Notes: generated by a model not told the origin, from the letters alone. A stretch of DNA of 64,000 nucleotides from Sphingomonas naphthae (GCF_028607085.1 NZ_CP117411.1:2170001-2234000); one strand, 5' to 3'; positions 51,908 to 59,688 are shown, counted from the first letter of the stretch. Numbers and translations: made by a program.

Positions 51908-52317
51908 CCGACGAACCCCTTGGCGATCGCGAGCGAAATCAGCGCATCGTCGTCGATCGAAGCCGGCCGGCCGTCGATGATCCAGCGACTGGCATCGCCG
52001 CCTGTTACGCTGGCGCGATAGACGATGAAGCCGCGCCGCTGGAGATAGCGACGGGCCTGCTCGGCCGTATCCGCCGTGCGATGATCCCGCTCGGCCATTT
52101 CGGCCCGAGCATTGGCCGACCACGCGCTGAGATAGCCGTGGCGGATGCGTTCGCCACGCGTGCTGCCCGCCTTGCCAACCTCCCCCGCGAGTAGCCGCTT
52201 CGTGCAACGGCGCTGGAGTGAGCGGCGATGGAACGCCTCCCGATCGATCGGCTGATCTTCGACTGGACAGACATAGTCCTCTACCCAGCTGCGAAACGGC
52301 TTTTGGAGATCAGCCAC
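51904..52317 (-). CDS. Early protein of unknown function
   Basis: 137 residues from GTG. Basic N-terminal half (DREAFHRRSLQRRCTKRLLAG), then RTADTAEQARRYLQRRGFIVYRASVTGGDASRWIIDGRPASIDDDALISLAIAKGF. The latter looks like a small alpha-beta domain. No family recognised. Coupled to both neighbours by overlaps. Confidence 0.7.
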   Translation of the reverse strand: MADLQKPFRSWVEDYVCPVEDQPIDREAFHRRSLQRRCTKRLLAGEVGKAGSTRGERIRHGYLSAWSANARAEMAERDHRTADTAEQARRYLQRRGFIVYRASVTGGDASRWIIDGRPASIDDDALISLAIAKGFVG

Positions 52318-52531
52318 GGGCGACGATCTCCAAGCGCGGCACCGGGCGAGGCAGCGCCTTCAGCAGCTCGCGCACGTCGTAGGGTTGAAGACCGGCCGCC
52401 AGCACGGTTTCCCGGCTGAAGGCGCGATCGGCCAGCATTTCCCGGCCGATCTCGACCGCATCGTGTCGCCGGATCATGTCGGCGATCGCCATCAGGAAGC
52501 CCTGCGCGATCCAGGCGTCGGCTGCGCTCAC
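52310..52531 (-). CDS. Small early helical protein
   Basis: 73 residues from a GTG overlapping the preceding stop. DAWIAQGFLMAIADMIRRHDAVEIGREMLADRAFSRETVLAAGLQPYDVRELLKALP. No family recognised; the overlaps and codon use suggest it is real. Confidence 0.68.
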   Translation of the reverse strand: MSAADAWIAQGFLMAIADMIRRHDAVEIGREMLADRAFSRETVLAAGLQPYDVRELLKALPRPVPRLEIVARG

Positions 52532-53052
52532 TGGCGGCCTCGCTCGGCCGCTTGGGTGGCCGCCCGCCAGACCGCATCGCTATAGGCATTGCTGTCGGCG
52601 GTGAGGCGCGATCGCTTCGCGATGCCGTGGAGCCGGAAGATCTCGTTACGATGATCGCGATCGACGCTGTACCAATGGTCCCGGCACATCAGATGGCCGC
52701 TTTCGACCGGCTCGCCGCACCGAGGGACGGCGCAGGTCGGCGCGTAAGCCGAGGCGATCGGCCGCTCGCGGTGGAGCGCCTCTAGCGTCACGCCCCGGCG
52801 CGCCAGTTCGCGGCGGAGCGCGGCGGTCGGGATCGCCACGAGGTCTGGCAGATCAGGCAGAGCGAGATCGCGGTTGCGGCCGGTGCCGCGCCGCAGGAGC
52901 TTACCGTCCGCGATCAGCAGCTCGACGATGCGATGCGCATTCGTCTTGCTGATCGTCAGCCGGGCGCCGATCTCATCGAGAGTCGGCGCGCAGCCGATCT
53001 CAGCAATCCGCTCGCGGATATAGTCGAGCGCGACGACGTGATGGGGGGTCAC
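52528..53052 (-). CDS. Winged-helix protein with a Cys/His zinc-type site
   Basis: 174 residues. N-terminal LexA/MarR-like helix-turn-helix (VALDYIRERIAEIGCAPTLDEIGARLTISKTNAHRIVELLIADGKLLRRGTGRNRDLAL). A C-terminal part has CAVPRCGEPVESGHLMCRDHW, whose Cys, Cys, His, Cys, His spacing suggests a metal site. Early regulator or replication accessory; specific role unknown. Confidence 0.8.
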   Translation of the reverse strand: MTPHHVVALDYIRERIAEIGCAPTLDEIGARLTISKTNAHRIVELLIADGKLLRRGTGRNRDLALPDLPDLVAIPTAALRRELARRGVTLEALHRERPIASAYAPTCAVPRCGEPVESGHLMCRDHWYSVDRDHRNEIFRLHGIAKRSRLTADSNAYSDAVWRAATQAAERGRQ

Positions 53053-54038
53053 AGGTTGCCCCCCTTCTTTAGCTCGGCGATCGCGTGATCGATCAGGCTG
53101 CCGCTCATCATGCCGATGAGCTGGCTGAGAGCGCCCTTCTTCTCGGTCAGCCCCATGCGGCCGAACGAGCCGATGAACGCGGATAGCGCCTTGTCCTCGG
53201 GCGACTGGCGGGGCTTCTGCTGAAGCGTTGACACCGCGCCGCTGACCGTCTTCGCCTGGTCGCCGACCAACAGGGTGACCACCAACCCCTGTTGCCTCTC
53301 ATCCAGCTTGGCCAAGGCGCGGAGCTGGGATGCGTTCTTAAGGATGGGATGCCCCACCACGATGCCATCATCGTCGGCGTAATTCCGCAGGCGAGCAATC
53401 AGGGAGGGTGCGAGGCGGCGGTGGAGAAGGAGATCAAGCTCAATTGAACGACGCCCGAGACCAAGCGAAGTGCCAATCTGTTCCGACCATCCATATACAA
53501 ACGAAATCGTTTCGTTTGTATCGCACGCCTCGGCTTTCAACGCCTTCTGCCACCGCGTCGCGATCGAGACGGCACGGCCGTCCTTCTCTGGATCGATACC
53601 GTTGCGCTCCTTATGGAGCGCGACCAATTCCGCAATGAATGAGGCGCGGTCGATCGGATCGAGCCCGCGCCGCCAAAGGTTCTCGCTTACCTCGCGAGCG
53701 ATACGCTCTTGCGCGTCGGCCTCGACGACTTTGGCGCGCAAATACTCGATCCCGGCCAGCTGCGCGCCCGTAACGCGATGCGCCCCGGCGACCAGCAGCC
53801 AGCCGGCTTCGCCCTCGACGCGGCAGACCTCGATCTCGGTTTTCTGCCCCTCCGCAACCATGATCTGGCCGAGAGCACTCGCCCACATCGGATCAACGGC
53901 GCGCAGGCGCTGGCCGATGCGCACATCCCTTGTCTCAACGAGAATGATTTCACCAACGACCGTCGGCGCGGCAAGCCGAGCGCGCTGTTCTCCTTCAGGC
54001 GAACCCGCGTAAATCTCCGCCAAAAGCTTCTGCGCCAT
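53049..54038 (-). CDS. ParB/Srx-fold DNA-binding protein
   Basis: 329 residues. ParB-nuclease-type N-terminal domain with GWLLVAGAHRVTGAQLAGIEYLRAKVVEADAQERIAREVSENLWRRGLDPIDRASFIAELVALHKERNG. The GAHR motif corresponds to GERR/GHRR of ParB. A long helical C-terminus follows with no ParA gene nearby. In an integrating phage a partition role is unlikely; it may act in regulation or replication. Confidence 0.88.
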   Translation of the reverse strand: MAQKLLAEIYAGSPEGEQRARLAAPTVVGEIILVETRDVRIGQRLRAVDPMWASALGQIMVAEGQKTEIEVCRVEGEAGWLLVAGAHRVTGAQLAGIEYLRAKVVEADAQERIAREVSENLWRRGLDPIDRASFIAELVALHKERNGIDPEKDGRAVSIATRWQKALKAEACDTNETISFVYGWSEQIGTSLGLGRRSIELDLLLHRRLAPSLIARLRNYADDDGIVVGHPILKNASQLRALAKLDERQQGLVVTLLVGDQAKTVSGAVSTLQQKPRQSPEDKALSAFIGSFGRMGLTEKKGALSQLIGMMSGSLIDHAIAELKKGGNL

Positions 54039-54040
54039 GT

Positions 54041-54301
54041 CTAGCGCCCTCCCACGATTATACGGTGCGACAGCTCGGCATCCGCGCTACAACCCGAAAA
54101 GTCGGGTCGATTTGTAGGAGCGAGCGGTTCCGTGAGTGCCTTTTCGATAGCCTCTGTCACACGGGCGTTGGTGCTGCCGCGTAAGACGTCATTCACCGAC
54201 TTGGGCGGGAGCGACCGCGCGCGCTCGAAGGCAGCGATCGTTCCGAACCGCTTTCGCAAGCCCGCCTTGACGTCTTCGCGATGCATGTCTGCGATGTTCA
54301 T
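54041..54301 (-). CDS. Ner-like early regulator
   Basis: 86 residues (or 81 from ATG 54,286). MHREDVKAGLRKRFGTIAAFERARSLPPKSVNDVLRGSTNARVTEAIEKAL is a Ner/Nlp-type lambda-repressor-like fold. In Mu, Ner shuts off the early promoter and the repressor promoter. Divergent from the repressor gene, with the two start codons adjacent, so their promoters must lie inside coding sequence. An ACCCGA-aaag-TCGGGT dyad lies within its 3' part near 54,090. Confidence 0.86.
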   Translation of the reverse strand: MNIADMHREDVKAGLRKRFGTIAAFERARSLPPKSVNDVLRGSTNARVTEAIEKALTEPLAPTNRPDFSGCSADAELSHRIIVGGR

Positions 54302-55015
54302 ATGTTAAACCCGAATGTTCGGCCCGAAACATTGGGTAAGCAGCCGCGACGGCGCCGTCAAGCGCTCAGTACCGAAAACCCGGTAGGAAGGCGTCTGATC
54401 GAGGCCCTTTCAGGCCGAGATTTGGTGTGGCTATCCCGAGAAACAGGTATACCCGACAGCACACTCGGGGGTTACATCAAGAACGGAATATCTCGCGCGG
54501 ATAATGCGGTTCAAATTGCTGTAGCGGTTAAACGCACAGTCGAATGGCTGATGACTGGCCGGGACCTGGCCGATCGCGCTAACTTGGTCGCGGTGGATCA
54601 TGCTGAATGGTCTTCGATCCCGCGTTACGATCTGCGCGCATTTAACGACGAAGGAAAAGGCGCAGCCCTTGATCACACGGCCTTCCGCAAAGACTGGCTC
54701 TATCGAACCCTGCAACGGTCTAATGGACTTTGGCTGACGAACCTGCTGTCAGATTACACAGGCGGCGCGATTGCAGAGGGAGAGACAGTGTTTTGCCACG
54801 ACGTGGCGGTGAACGATCTGGCTGAGGGGCACGTATGTATATTTCGCATTGACGGCGCGATCTACGTAGCGCGCTACTCTGTGCGCTCTTCTCCAGGCAT
54901 GACAGTTGCCGACAGGATCGATGAGGAAATCGTGACCGCCGGGGAGCTAGGCACCGGTGAAGGCGAGTTCATGCCAGTCGCTCGAATTGTCGGTAGGCTA
55001 ATTGGTCGGATATGA
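54302..55015 (+). CDS. Prophage repressor with S24-like fold, catalytic residues not evident
   Basis: 237 residues from ATG 54,302; the start is uncertain since no ribosome site precedes it and operator-like dyads lie within the first ten codons. N-terminal helix-turn-helix (GRRLIEALSGRDLVWLSRETGIPDSTLGGYIKNGISRADNAVQIAVAVKRTVEWLMTG). The C-terminal domain (AIAEGETVFCHDVAVNDLAEGHVCIFRIDGAIYVARYS) looks like S24, but the expected nucleophile Ser after GE is absent and the Lys position reads Ala. First gene of a three-gene rightward lysogeny operon. Confidence 0.85.
   Translation: MLNPNVRPETLGKQPRRRRQALSTENPVGRRLIEALSGRDLVWLSRETGIPDSTLGGYIKNGISRADNAVQIAVAVKRTVEWLMTGRDLADRANLVAVDHAEWSSIPRYDLRAFNDEGKGAALDHTAFRKDWLYRTLQRSNGLWLTNLLSDYTGGAIAEGETVFCHDVAVNDLAEGHVCIFRIDGAIYVARYSVRSSPGMTVADRIDEEIVTAGELGTGEGEFMPVARIVGRLIGRI
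54311..54336. promoter_or_regulatory. Candidate repressor/Ner operators
   Basis: CCGAATGTTCGG (54,311-54,322) and CCCGAAACATTGGG (54,323-54,336) are adjacent imperfect dyads in the divergent control region. They share CCGAA half-sites, also found in ACCCGAAAAGTCGGGT near 54,089. Confidence 0.5.
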
Positions 55016-55416
55016 AACAGATTGCCCTCGCCACTTGCCTTGTCTTGTTGGGCTGCAATGATGTCGCCGCTCCACCAGCCGGTGTGGAGAAGCGCGCGAC
55101 AGATCAGGCGCGACCTGGCCTATCTATCGAGCGGCTCGTTGCCGCCGAAGCCGCGCTTCGGGCTGAACCCGCTGTGCTCGATGTGCTTTCGCGTCCGCAT
55201 GGCGCCGTTAAATGGCAGATCGCGGTGGCCGACGACGGAAGCCCCCGTTGGGGCTACGCAGCATATATCTGCCTGCGACTACGTGGGCTGGGCGCCTACG
55301 ACGACCAAACAGACGTGCGGATTGTCGATGCGCGCCAGGCTCGAATTTCAGGTGACTTTCGCGCGGCCAGCCTCAGCCATATCCGATGTCGCGACGAACA
55401 GCGCATCGACCCATAG
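55012..55416 (+). CDS. Lipoprotein in the lysogeny operon
   Basis: 134 residues. MKQIALATCLVLLGCNDVAA has a lipoprotein signal with lipobox LLGC. The mature part (WQIAVADDGSPRWGYAAYICLRLRGLGAYDDQTDVRIVDARQARISGD) is a small alpha-beta domain with no recognised family. Its ATG overlaps the repressor stop by four bases, so it should be made in the lysogen. Envelope position suggests superinfection exclusion or another lysogenic trait, by inference. Confidence 0.78.
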   Translation: MKQIALATCLVLLGCNDVAAPPAGVEKRATDQARPGLSIERLVAAEAALRAEPAVLDVLSRPHGAVKWQIAVADDGSPRWGYAAYICLRLRGLGAYDDQTDVRIVDARQARISGDFRAASLSHIRCRDEQRIDP

Positions 55417-55494
55417 CTTGCCTTTTTGTTCCTGTTCTGTTCTTTCTCCACCTGGACGACTCGGCGCCGGCAGTCGGCGACGACCGCGTCCATA

Positions 55495-55740
55495 ATGTGG
55501 AGACACATAGTGATCGCGCATCAATCAGATACGCCTAAGGCAACCTTTGGCTCTTGGTTACTCGCTCAGAAAAGCCGCTCAGATGCGGTCGGTCACCTCG
55601 CACAGGCTGCTGCCACAGATCGGCAATTTCCGCGCGACGGCGATCCAAAGGCGGTCAGCCGCAGGCTCAACCAGCTCGGGGCAGATACCGAAATGCACGA
55701 AGCGCTCGAAGCCGCCGAGCTGGACTACCACTGTCACTGA
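55495..55740 (+). CDS. YozE SAM-like domain protein
   Basis: 81 residues from ATG 55,495 (an upstream ATG at 55,426 would add a poorly conserved stretch). TFGSWLLAQKSRSDAVGHLAQAAATDRQFPRDGDPKAVSRRLNQLGADTEMHEALEAAELDY matches the YozE_SAM_like family, of unknown function. Third gene of the lysogeny operon. Such genes occur near phage and plasmid regulators. Confidence 0.8.
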   Translation: MWRHIVIAHQSDTPKATFGSWLLAQKSRSDAVGHLAQAAATDRQFPRDGDPKAVSRRLNQLGADTEMHEALEAAELDYHCH

Positions 55741-56325
55741 TCTTCGGCTGAACGCAAAAGAGCCGACCTTGCGGCCGGCCCTTCCGTAGAAGCCGACGTC
55801 GAAACGTGCGGACCCCTCGTGTGCAAACTGGGCTTCGCACGTTTCCTCGCCGCCAGGCAATAGCCCGGCGATGAACAGGCTCGGAAAAGGGGCCCAGTTC
55901 AGTCCCCCCGCCTCCCAGCCCATATGCGTGAGAAAGCCCGCCGGAACCCTGAATTTCCGCCATTTTTTTGAAGTGGGCCCCCGGTTGCTGAACTGGGCCC
56001 CCTCCGGTCCCAGTTCGCGGTAAGGCAAAAGGTGCCGTCCAAGCCGGACATGAGGCCCCGCAACGATCCTAGAATGGCGGAAAGCAGCCGATAAGAGGTT
56101 TCTAAGAGGCCGCGCGGCTCACGAGCACCACTCCAGAACGTCCTGTCCGAACTACGTCTAAACGGGGCGTCACTCTAGACATCGGCGCCGATGCGCCCGG
56201 ATCGCTGGCCCAAGCGACACAATGGCCGTTTTCCGCCGTTTATCCCGCGTAATCCCGGCCAATGCCGTTCAATCCCGGCCCGCCGCCCATTTTTGGATCA
56301 CTCCAGAACCTCTTGTCCCCTAACA
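55741..56325. other. Gene-poor early-side end of the prophage
   Basis: 585 bases with no confidently supported gene. Holds the transposase-site repeats at 56,131 and 56,301, and a possible third, partly matching site GATAAGAGGTTTCTAAGAG at 56,090 in the opposite direction. A minus-strand open frame (55,579-56,028) runs through part of it; see the rejected list. Confidence 0.7.
56131..56317. promoter_or_regulatory. Transposase end sites (early-side end)
   Basis: CTCCAGAACGTCCTGTC (56,131-56,147) and CTCCAGAACCTCTTGTC (56,301-56,317). The latter is the exact complement of the site at 18,923. They are 170 bp apart, unlike the 22-bp pair at the other end. This asymmetry between ends is also true of Mu. 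Confidence 0.8.
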
Positions 56326-56330
56326 CCCGC
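56326..56330. repeat. Target-site duplication, right copy (CCCGC)
   Basis: Directly follows the terminal CA of the prophage and matches 18,888-18,892. Confidence 0.9.
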
Positions 56331-56477
56331 TTCGGGCGGGAGGCGGTGCGCGACCCGCGATTCGTGTTCGATCTCAGGAACGGGCGCGAGCCAGGCCGAA
56401 AGGTCCGCGACAAGGTGCGGACGTTCATCACCTCCGCGCCGCCCGTGACCCGCCCTGCCCGGCGGGAGGCGCGCTGA
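56331..56477 (+). pseudogene. 3' part of the host gene split by the prophage
   Basis: Encodes FGREAVRDPRFVFDLRNGRE...VRDKVRTFITSAPPVTRPARREAR and stop at 56,475. Continues in frame from the 5' part at 18,833-18,892 once the prophage and one target copy are removed. Its stop overlaps the start of the next gene (TGATGG), which may therefore have lost its normal promoter. Confidence 0.88.
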
Positions 56478-56764
56478 TGGCCGACGCCGGCACCGCCTTG
56501 CTCCGCGCGCTCACCGACTGCGCGGGGATACGACCCGAAATCATGGAGGCTGAAATGACGCGATGGTCCAGCGTGACGTTCGAGGGGGCACGGCACCGGC
56601 TGGTGATCCGCCTGCCGGGGCCGGCGGCGGGGCGGCTGGCGAAGGCCGTGGCGGGCGATGCCGTGACGCCGGTGGGGCATGTGCTGGCCGATATCGCGCT
56701 GGTGCGGCGGGTGGAGGATGCCGGGGAGCGGATGGAGATCGAGGCGCTGACGGTGGAGGGGTAG
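56477..56764 (+). CDS. Hypothetical protein downstream of the split gene
   Basis: 95 residues: MADAGTALLRALTDCAGIRP, EMTRWSSVTFEGARHRLVIRLPGPAAGRLAKAVAGDAVTPVGHVLADIALVRRVEDAGERMEIEALTVEG. The beta-rich middle and end look like a small conserved sphingomonad protein. ATG overlaps the split gene's stop, so it was likely co-expressed with it before the prophage came in. Confidence 0.75.
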   Translation: MADAGTALLRALTDCAGIRPEIMEAEMTRWSSVTFEGARHRLVIRLPGPAAGRLAKAVAGDAVTPVGHVLADIALVRRVEDAGERMEIEALTVEG

Positions 56765-56770
56765 GTTTTT

Positions 56771-57221
56771 GTTCGCGCGGAGACGCGGAGGCGCGGAGGC
56801 GCGGAGGCGCGGAGGCGCGGAGGCGCGGAGAGAAAGGGGGAGAAGAACGGGTTTTTGGGGCGTGGCTCTTCGGGCGTTGCGGATGAGCGGCGATGGGTGG
56901 GAATGGGCGATGACCAAGAATGCCACGTCGCCCCGGCGGAGGCCGGGGCCGCAGGAGGCTGGGGATTCGGCGTTGGCTATCGGTGGCTCCCCCGGCCGGG
57001 TGCCGTACCGCCTGAGGCCCCGGCCTTCGCCGGGGCGACGGTTTGGGGAGGGGTTTGGTGGCTCCCCCGGCGTGGCGCATCATTTCTGGCGGCCCCGGCC
57101 TCCGTCGGGGCGACGTGGCAGGTTTTACCCGACCTTCGATGCGCCACGTCCCATCACGCGCCTCTGCTCTCCCTGATCTCTCTCCCTTCTTCTCTCCGCG
57201 CCTCCGCGTCTCCGCGCGAAC
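56771..57221. repeat. Composite intergenic repeat element (copy 2)
   Basis: About 450 bases without a gene, built like 5137-5630. It starts with GTTCGCGCGGAGACGCGGAG and a GCGGAGGC array repeated about five times, and ends with the complementary TCTCCGCGCCTCCGCGTCTC... near 57,192. Between them are several CCCCGGC-(C/G)TTCGCC-GGGGCGAC hairpins. Confidence 0.75.
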
Positions 57222-57258
57222 CCCGCAACCTTCCCGCCGCCGAACCGTCCTTAGGAGC

Positions 57259-57333
57259 ATGATGGATGACCTGGCCCCTCTCCCCCCGCTCGACGCGCCC
57301 GCGCCGCTCTATCCCCTGCCGGAAGACGTCTGA
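57259..57333 (+). CDS. Possible 24-residue leader peptide
   Basis: MMDDLAPLPPLDAPAPLYPL then PEDV and stop. TTAGGAGC gives a good ribosome site four to six bases before the ATG. It ends 37 bases before the topoisomerase start. Pro-rich; could be a leader peptide or simply chance. Confidence 0.3.
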   Translation: MMDDLAPLPPLDAPAPLYPLPEDV

Positions 57334-57370
57334 CGGGAACCGCAGTGGCGAAAGCGCCGTTCCCCCGGCC

Positions 57371-58429
57371 ATGACCGCCAAATCCGCTGCCAACGATCCG
57401 CACCCGCTCCCCTCCAAGCTGGTCTATGTCGACGACCAGCTGCCCGGCATCTCCCGCAGGAAATCGGGCCATGGCTGGGCCTATTTCGATGCCAGGGGCC
57501 AGCGCATCAGGGATCGCGAGGAGATCGACCGGCTGAACGCGGTCGCGATGCCGCCGGCCTATAAGGATTGCTGGTTCTGCCCCTCGCCGCACGGCCATAT
57601 CCTGGCGACCGGCTTCGACGAGAAGGGGCGCAAGCAATATCGCTACCACCCCGCCTTTCGCGAGGCGAAGGACAGCGCCAAATATGAGCGGTGCGCCGAT
57701 TTCGGGCGCCACCTGCCCCTGCTGCGCGCGCGGGTCGAGGCCGATCTGGCGGGGCGCAAGCTGGCGCGGGATACGGTGCTCGCGGCGATCGTGCGGCTGC
57801 TCGATCTGGGGCGCGTGCGGGTGGGCAACGAGGCCTATGCCAAGGCCAACAAGAGTTTCGGGGCGACGACCTTGCGCAACCGCCACGCCAAGGTCAGCGG
57901 ATCGAAGCTCCGCCTCGAATATCTCGGCAAGTCCGGCAAGATGCAGAAGCTGACGATCGAGGACGGGCGGCTGGCGCGGATCGTGCGGCGCTGCCAGGAT
58001 CTGCCGGGGCAGCATCTGTTCCAATATCTCGACGACGACGGCGCGCGCCACGGCGTCGGATCGGCCGACGTGAACGCCTATATCCGCGAGGCGACCGGCG
58101 AGGATTTCAGCGCCAAGGATTTCCGCACCTGGGGCGCCAGCGTGCTCGCCTTCGACCATATCTGGGCGGCGGGCGCCGAGGGGAAGGTCTCGCTGAAGGG
58201 GATGCTGGAGGAGGTGGCGGCGGCGCTGGGCAACACGCCCGCGATCAGCCGCAAATCCTATGTTCATCCCGCCCTCATCGAAATGTGCAAGACGGGCGAC
58301 GTGACATCGCTGTGCGAGGCGCGCCTGCCGCGTGCTACGCGCTATCTGAACCCCCATGAGCGCGCGCTGATCGCCTTCCTCGACGAACTGGCCAGCGCGA
58401 CATCCAAGGAGACGGCCAAGGCCGCCTGA
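57371..58429 (+). CDS. Type IB DNA topoisomerase (poxvirus-like)
   Basis: 352 residues from ATG 57,371. Relaxes both supercoil signs through a 3'-phosphotyrosyl bond. N-terminal domain LVYVDDQLPGISRRKSGHGWAYFDARGQRI..PPAYKDCWFCPSPHGHILATGFDEKGRKQYRYHPAFRE. The catalytic core has RVGNEAYAKANKSFGATTLRNRHAKV (Arg), KDFRTWGASVLAF (Arg) and ISRKSYVHPALIE with the nucleophilic Tyr. Bacterial members of this family are scattered and thought to be acquired by transfer. Ends four bases before the next gene. Confidence 0.95.
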   Translation: MTAKSAANDPHPLPSKLVYVDDQLPGISRRKSGHGWAYFDARGQRIRDREEIDRLNAVAMPPAYKDCWFCPSPHGHILATGFDEKGRKQYRYHPAFREAKDSAKYERCADFGRHLPLLRARVEADLAGRKLARDTVLAAIVRLLDLGRVRVGNEAYAKANKSFGATTLRNRHAKVSGSKLRLEYLGKSGKMQKLTIEDGRLARIVRRCQDLPGQHLFQYLDDDGARHGVGSADVNAYIREATGEDFSAKDFRTWGASVLAFDHIWAAGAEGKVSLKGMLEEVAAALGNTPAISRKSYVHPALIEMCKTGDVTSLCEARLPRATRYLNPHERALIAFLDELASATSKETAKAA

Positions 58430-58432
58430 CCC

Positions 58433-59647
58433 ATGACCCAATCGACCACCGAGGACGTCCTCGCCAAGGCCGCCGAAGAGCCGCTGTTCAAATCCCCCGC
58501 CGACGTGCTGATCCTGTGGGACCAGTCGCTCGACTGGCTGCTCCACCATTGGCTCCAGATCGCGATCGCGGCGGGCGCGGGCGCGGTGATCGTGGCGGCG
58601 CTGCTGGGGCTGAAATCGCTCAGCAAGAAGCTGTGCGTGCGCAAGGGCGCGCATGGCTGGCCGCTGATCCTGGGCAAGGTGGTGTCACGCACGAGCTTCT
58701 TCTTCATGGTGATGCTCGCCGCCCGGCTGGTGTCGGGCTACGCCCGCCCGCCCGAGATGGTCGCCTCCACGATCGAGGTGGTGTGGACGATCACGGCGGC
58801 GGTGCAGGCGGCGCTGTGGGCGCGTGAACTCATCATCGGCATCATCGAGCAGCGCAGCGGGGACCATGACGGCTCCACGCTCGGCAGCGCGATCGGCATC
58901 ATCCGCCTGCTCGTCACGGTGGTGCTGTTCGCCATCGCCACGGTGGTGATCCTCGACAATCTGGGCGTGAACGTCACGGGCCTGATCGCGGGCCTCGGCA
59001 TCGGGGGCATCGCCATCGGCCTGGCCGCCAAAGGCATCTTCGACGATCTGTTCTCGGCCCTGTCGATCATCTTCGACAAGCCGTTTCGGCGCGGCGATTC
59101 GATCAAGTGGGACGGCACGGCGGGCACGGTCGAGGCGATCGGCCTGAAGACGACCCGCGTGCGGGCGGTGACCGGCGAGGAAGTGGTGATTTCCAACACC
59201 AACCTGCTCAACAAAGAATTGCACAATATGGCGCGGCTGGCGCGGCGCCGGAACGTGCTGACGATCGGCGTGACCTATGAGACGCCGCCCGACAAGCTGG
59301 CCGAGGTGCCCGATCTGGTTCGCCGGATCGTGGAGCAGGAGGACAAGTGCAAGCTGGTGCGCTGCGGGATCGTCAATTTCGGCGCCTCGAGCGTCGATTT
59401 CGAGCTTCAGTTCGACGTGATGTCGGAAGTGTACGACGTGGTGTTCAACGCCCGCCATCACGTGCTGCTGGCGATCCTGCGCGCCTTCAACGAGGAGGCC
59501 ATCGGCATCGCCTACCCCACGCAGGTGACCTACACGGCGGCACCCGGCGGCGAGCTGGTGATGCCCTGGCCTTCCGAGGTCGTAACCCGGCTGCCTGATG
59601 GCCCCGCACCGGCGATAGACAATGCGGGAGCGGAACCCGCGCGCTAA
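58433..59647 (+). CDS. MscS-family mechanosensitive channel
   Basis: 404 residues. Transmembrane segments near residues 40-60, 80-100, 112-132 and 155-175; the pore helix is VTGLIAGLGIGGIAIGLAAKGIFDDLFSALSIIFDKPFRRGDSIKW, the MscS TM3/beta-domain hallmark. Then VEAIGLKTTRVRAVTGEEVVISNTNLLNKELHN. Releases solutes at hypo-osmotic shock. Adjacent to the topoisomerase gene and probably co-transcribed. Confidence 0.95.
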   Translation: MTQSTTEDVLAKAAEEPLFKSPADVLILWDQSLDWLLHHWLQIAIAAGAGAVIVAALLGLKSLSKKLCVRKGAHGWPLILGKVVSRTSFFFMVMLAARLVSGYARPPEMVASTIEVVWTITAAVQAALWARELIIGIIEQRSGDHDGSTLGSAIGIIRLLVTVVLFAIATVVILDNLGVNVTGLIAGLGIGGIAIGLAAKGIFDDLFSALSIIFDKPFRRGDSIKWDGTAGTVEAIGLKTTRVRAVTGEEVVISNTNLLNKELHNMARLARRRNVLTIGVTYETPPDKLAEVPDLVRRIVEQEDKCKLVRCGIVNFGASSVDFELQFDVMSEVYDVVFNARHHVLLAILRAFNEEAIGIAYPTQVTYTAAPGGELVMPWPSEVVTRLPDGPAPAIDNAGAEPAR

Positions 59648-59688
59648 GCCATTGGTTCTTCGCGGGACATCACCCGAGGAGAGACGAT

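Larger units (their letters stand above)
18893..56325 (-). mobile_element. Complete Mu-like transposable prophage, 37,433 bp
   Basis: The ends are 5'-TGTAGCGCGACAAGAG... and, read inward from the right, TGTTAGGGGACAAGAG.... They are flanked by a CCCGC duplication and carry repeated transposase-site sequences. The content covers a repressor, Ner-like protein, MuA and MuB homologues, GemA, a Mor/C-like activator, lysis, packaging, head, contractile tail and baseplate genes and a DNA methylase. The order follows Mu from right to left. All core modules look intact, so the element may be active. Confidence 0.96.

Noticed and set aside
55579-56028. A 149-codon minus-strand frame overlapping the YozE-like gene
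   Set aside because: It covers most of the YozE-like gene in antisense, has no ribosome site I trust and no family I recognise. Codon third positions in 55,750-55,960 are moderately GC-rich, so a shorter gene there is not excluded.
56771-56835. CRISPR-like array of short repeats
   Set aside because: The GCGGAGGC units are tandem with no unique spacers and no cas genes are near. It is a simple tandem repeat in a composite element.
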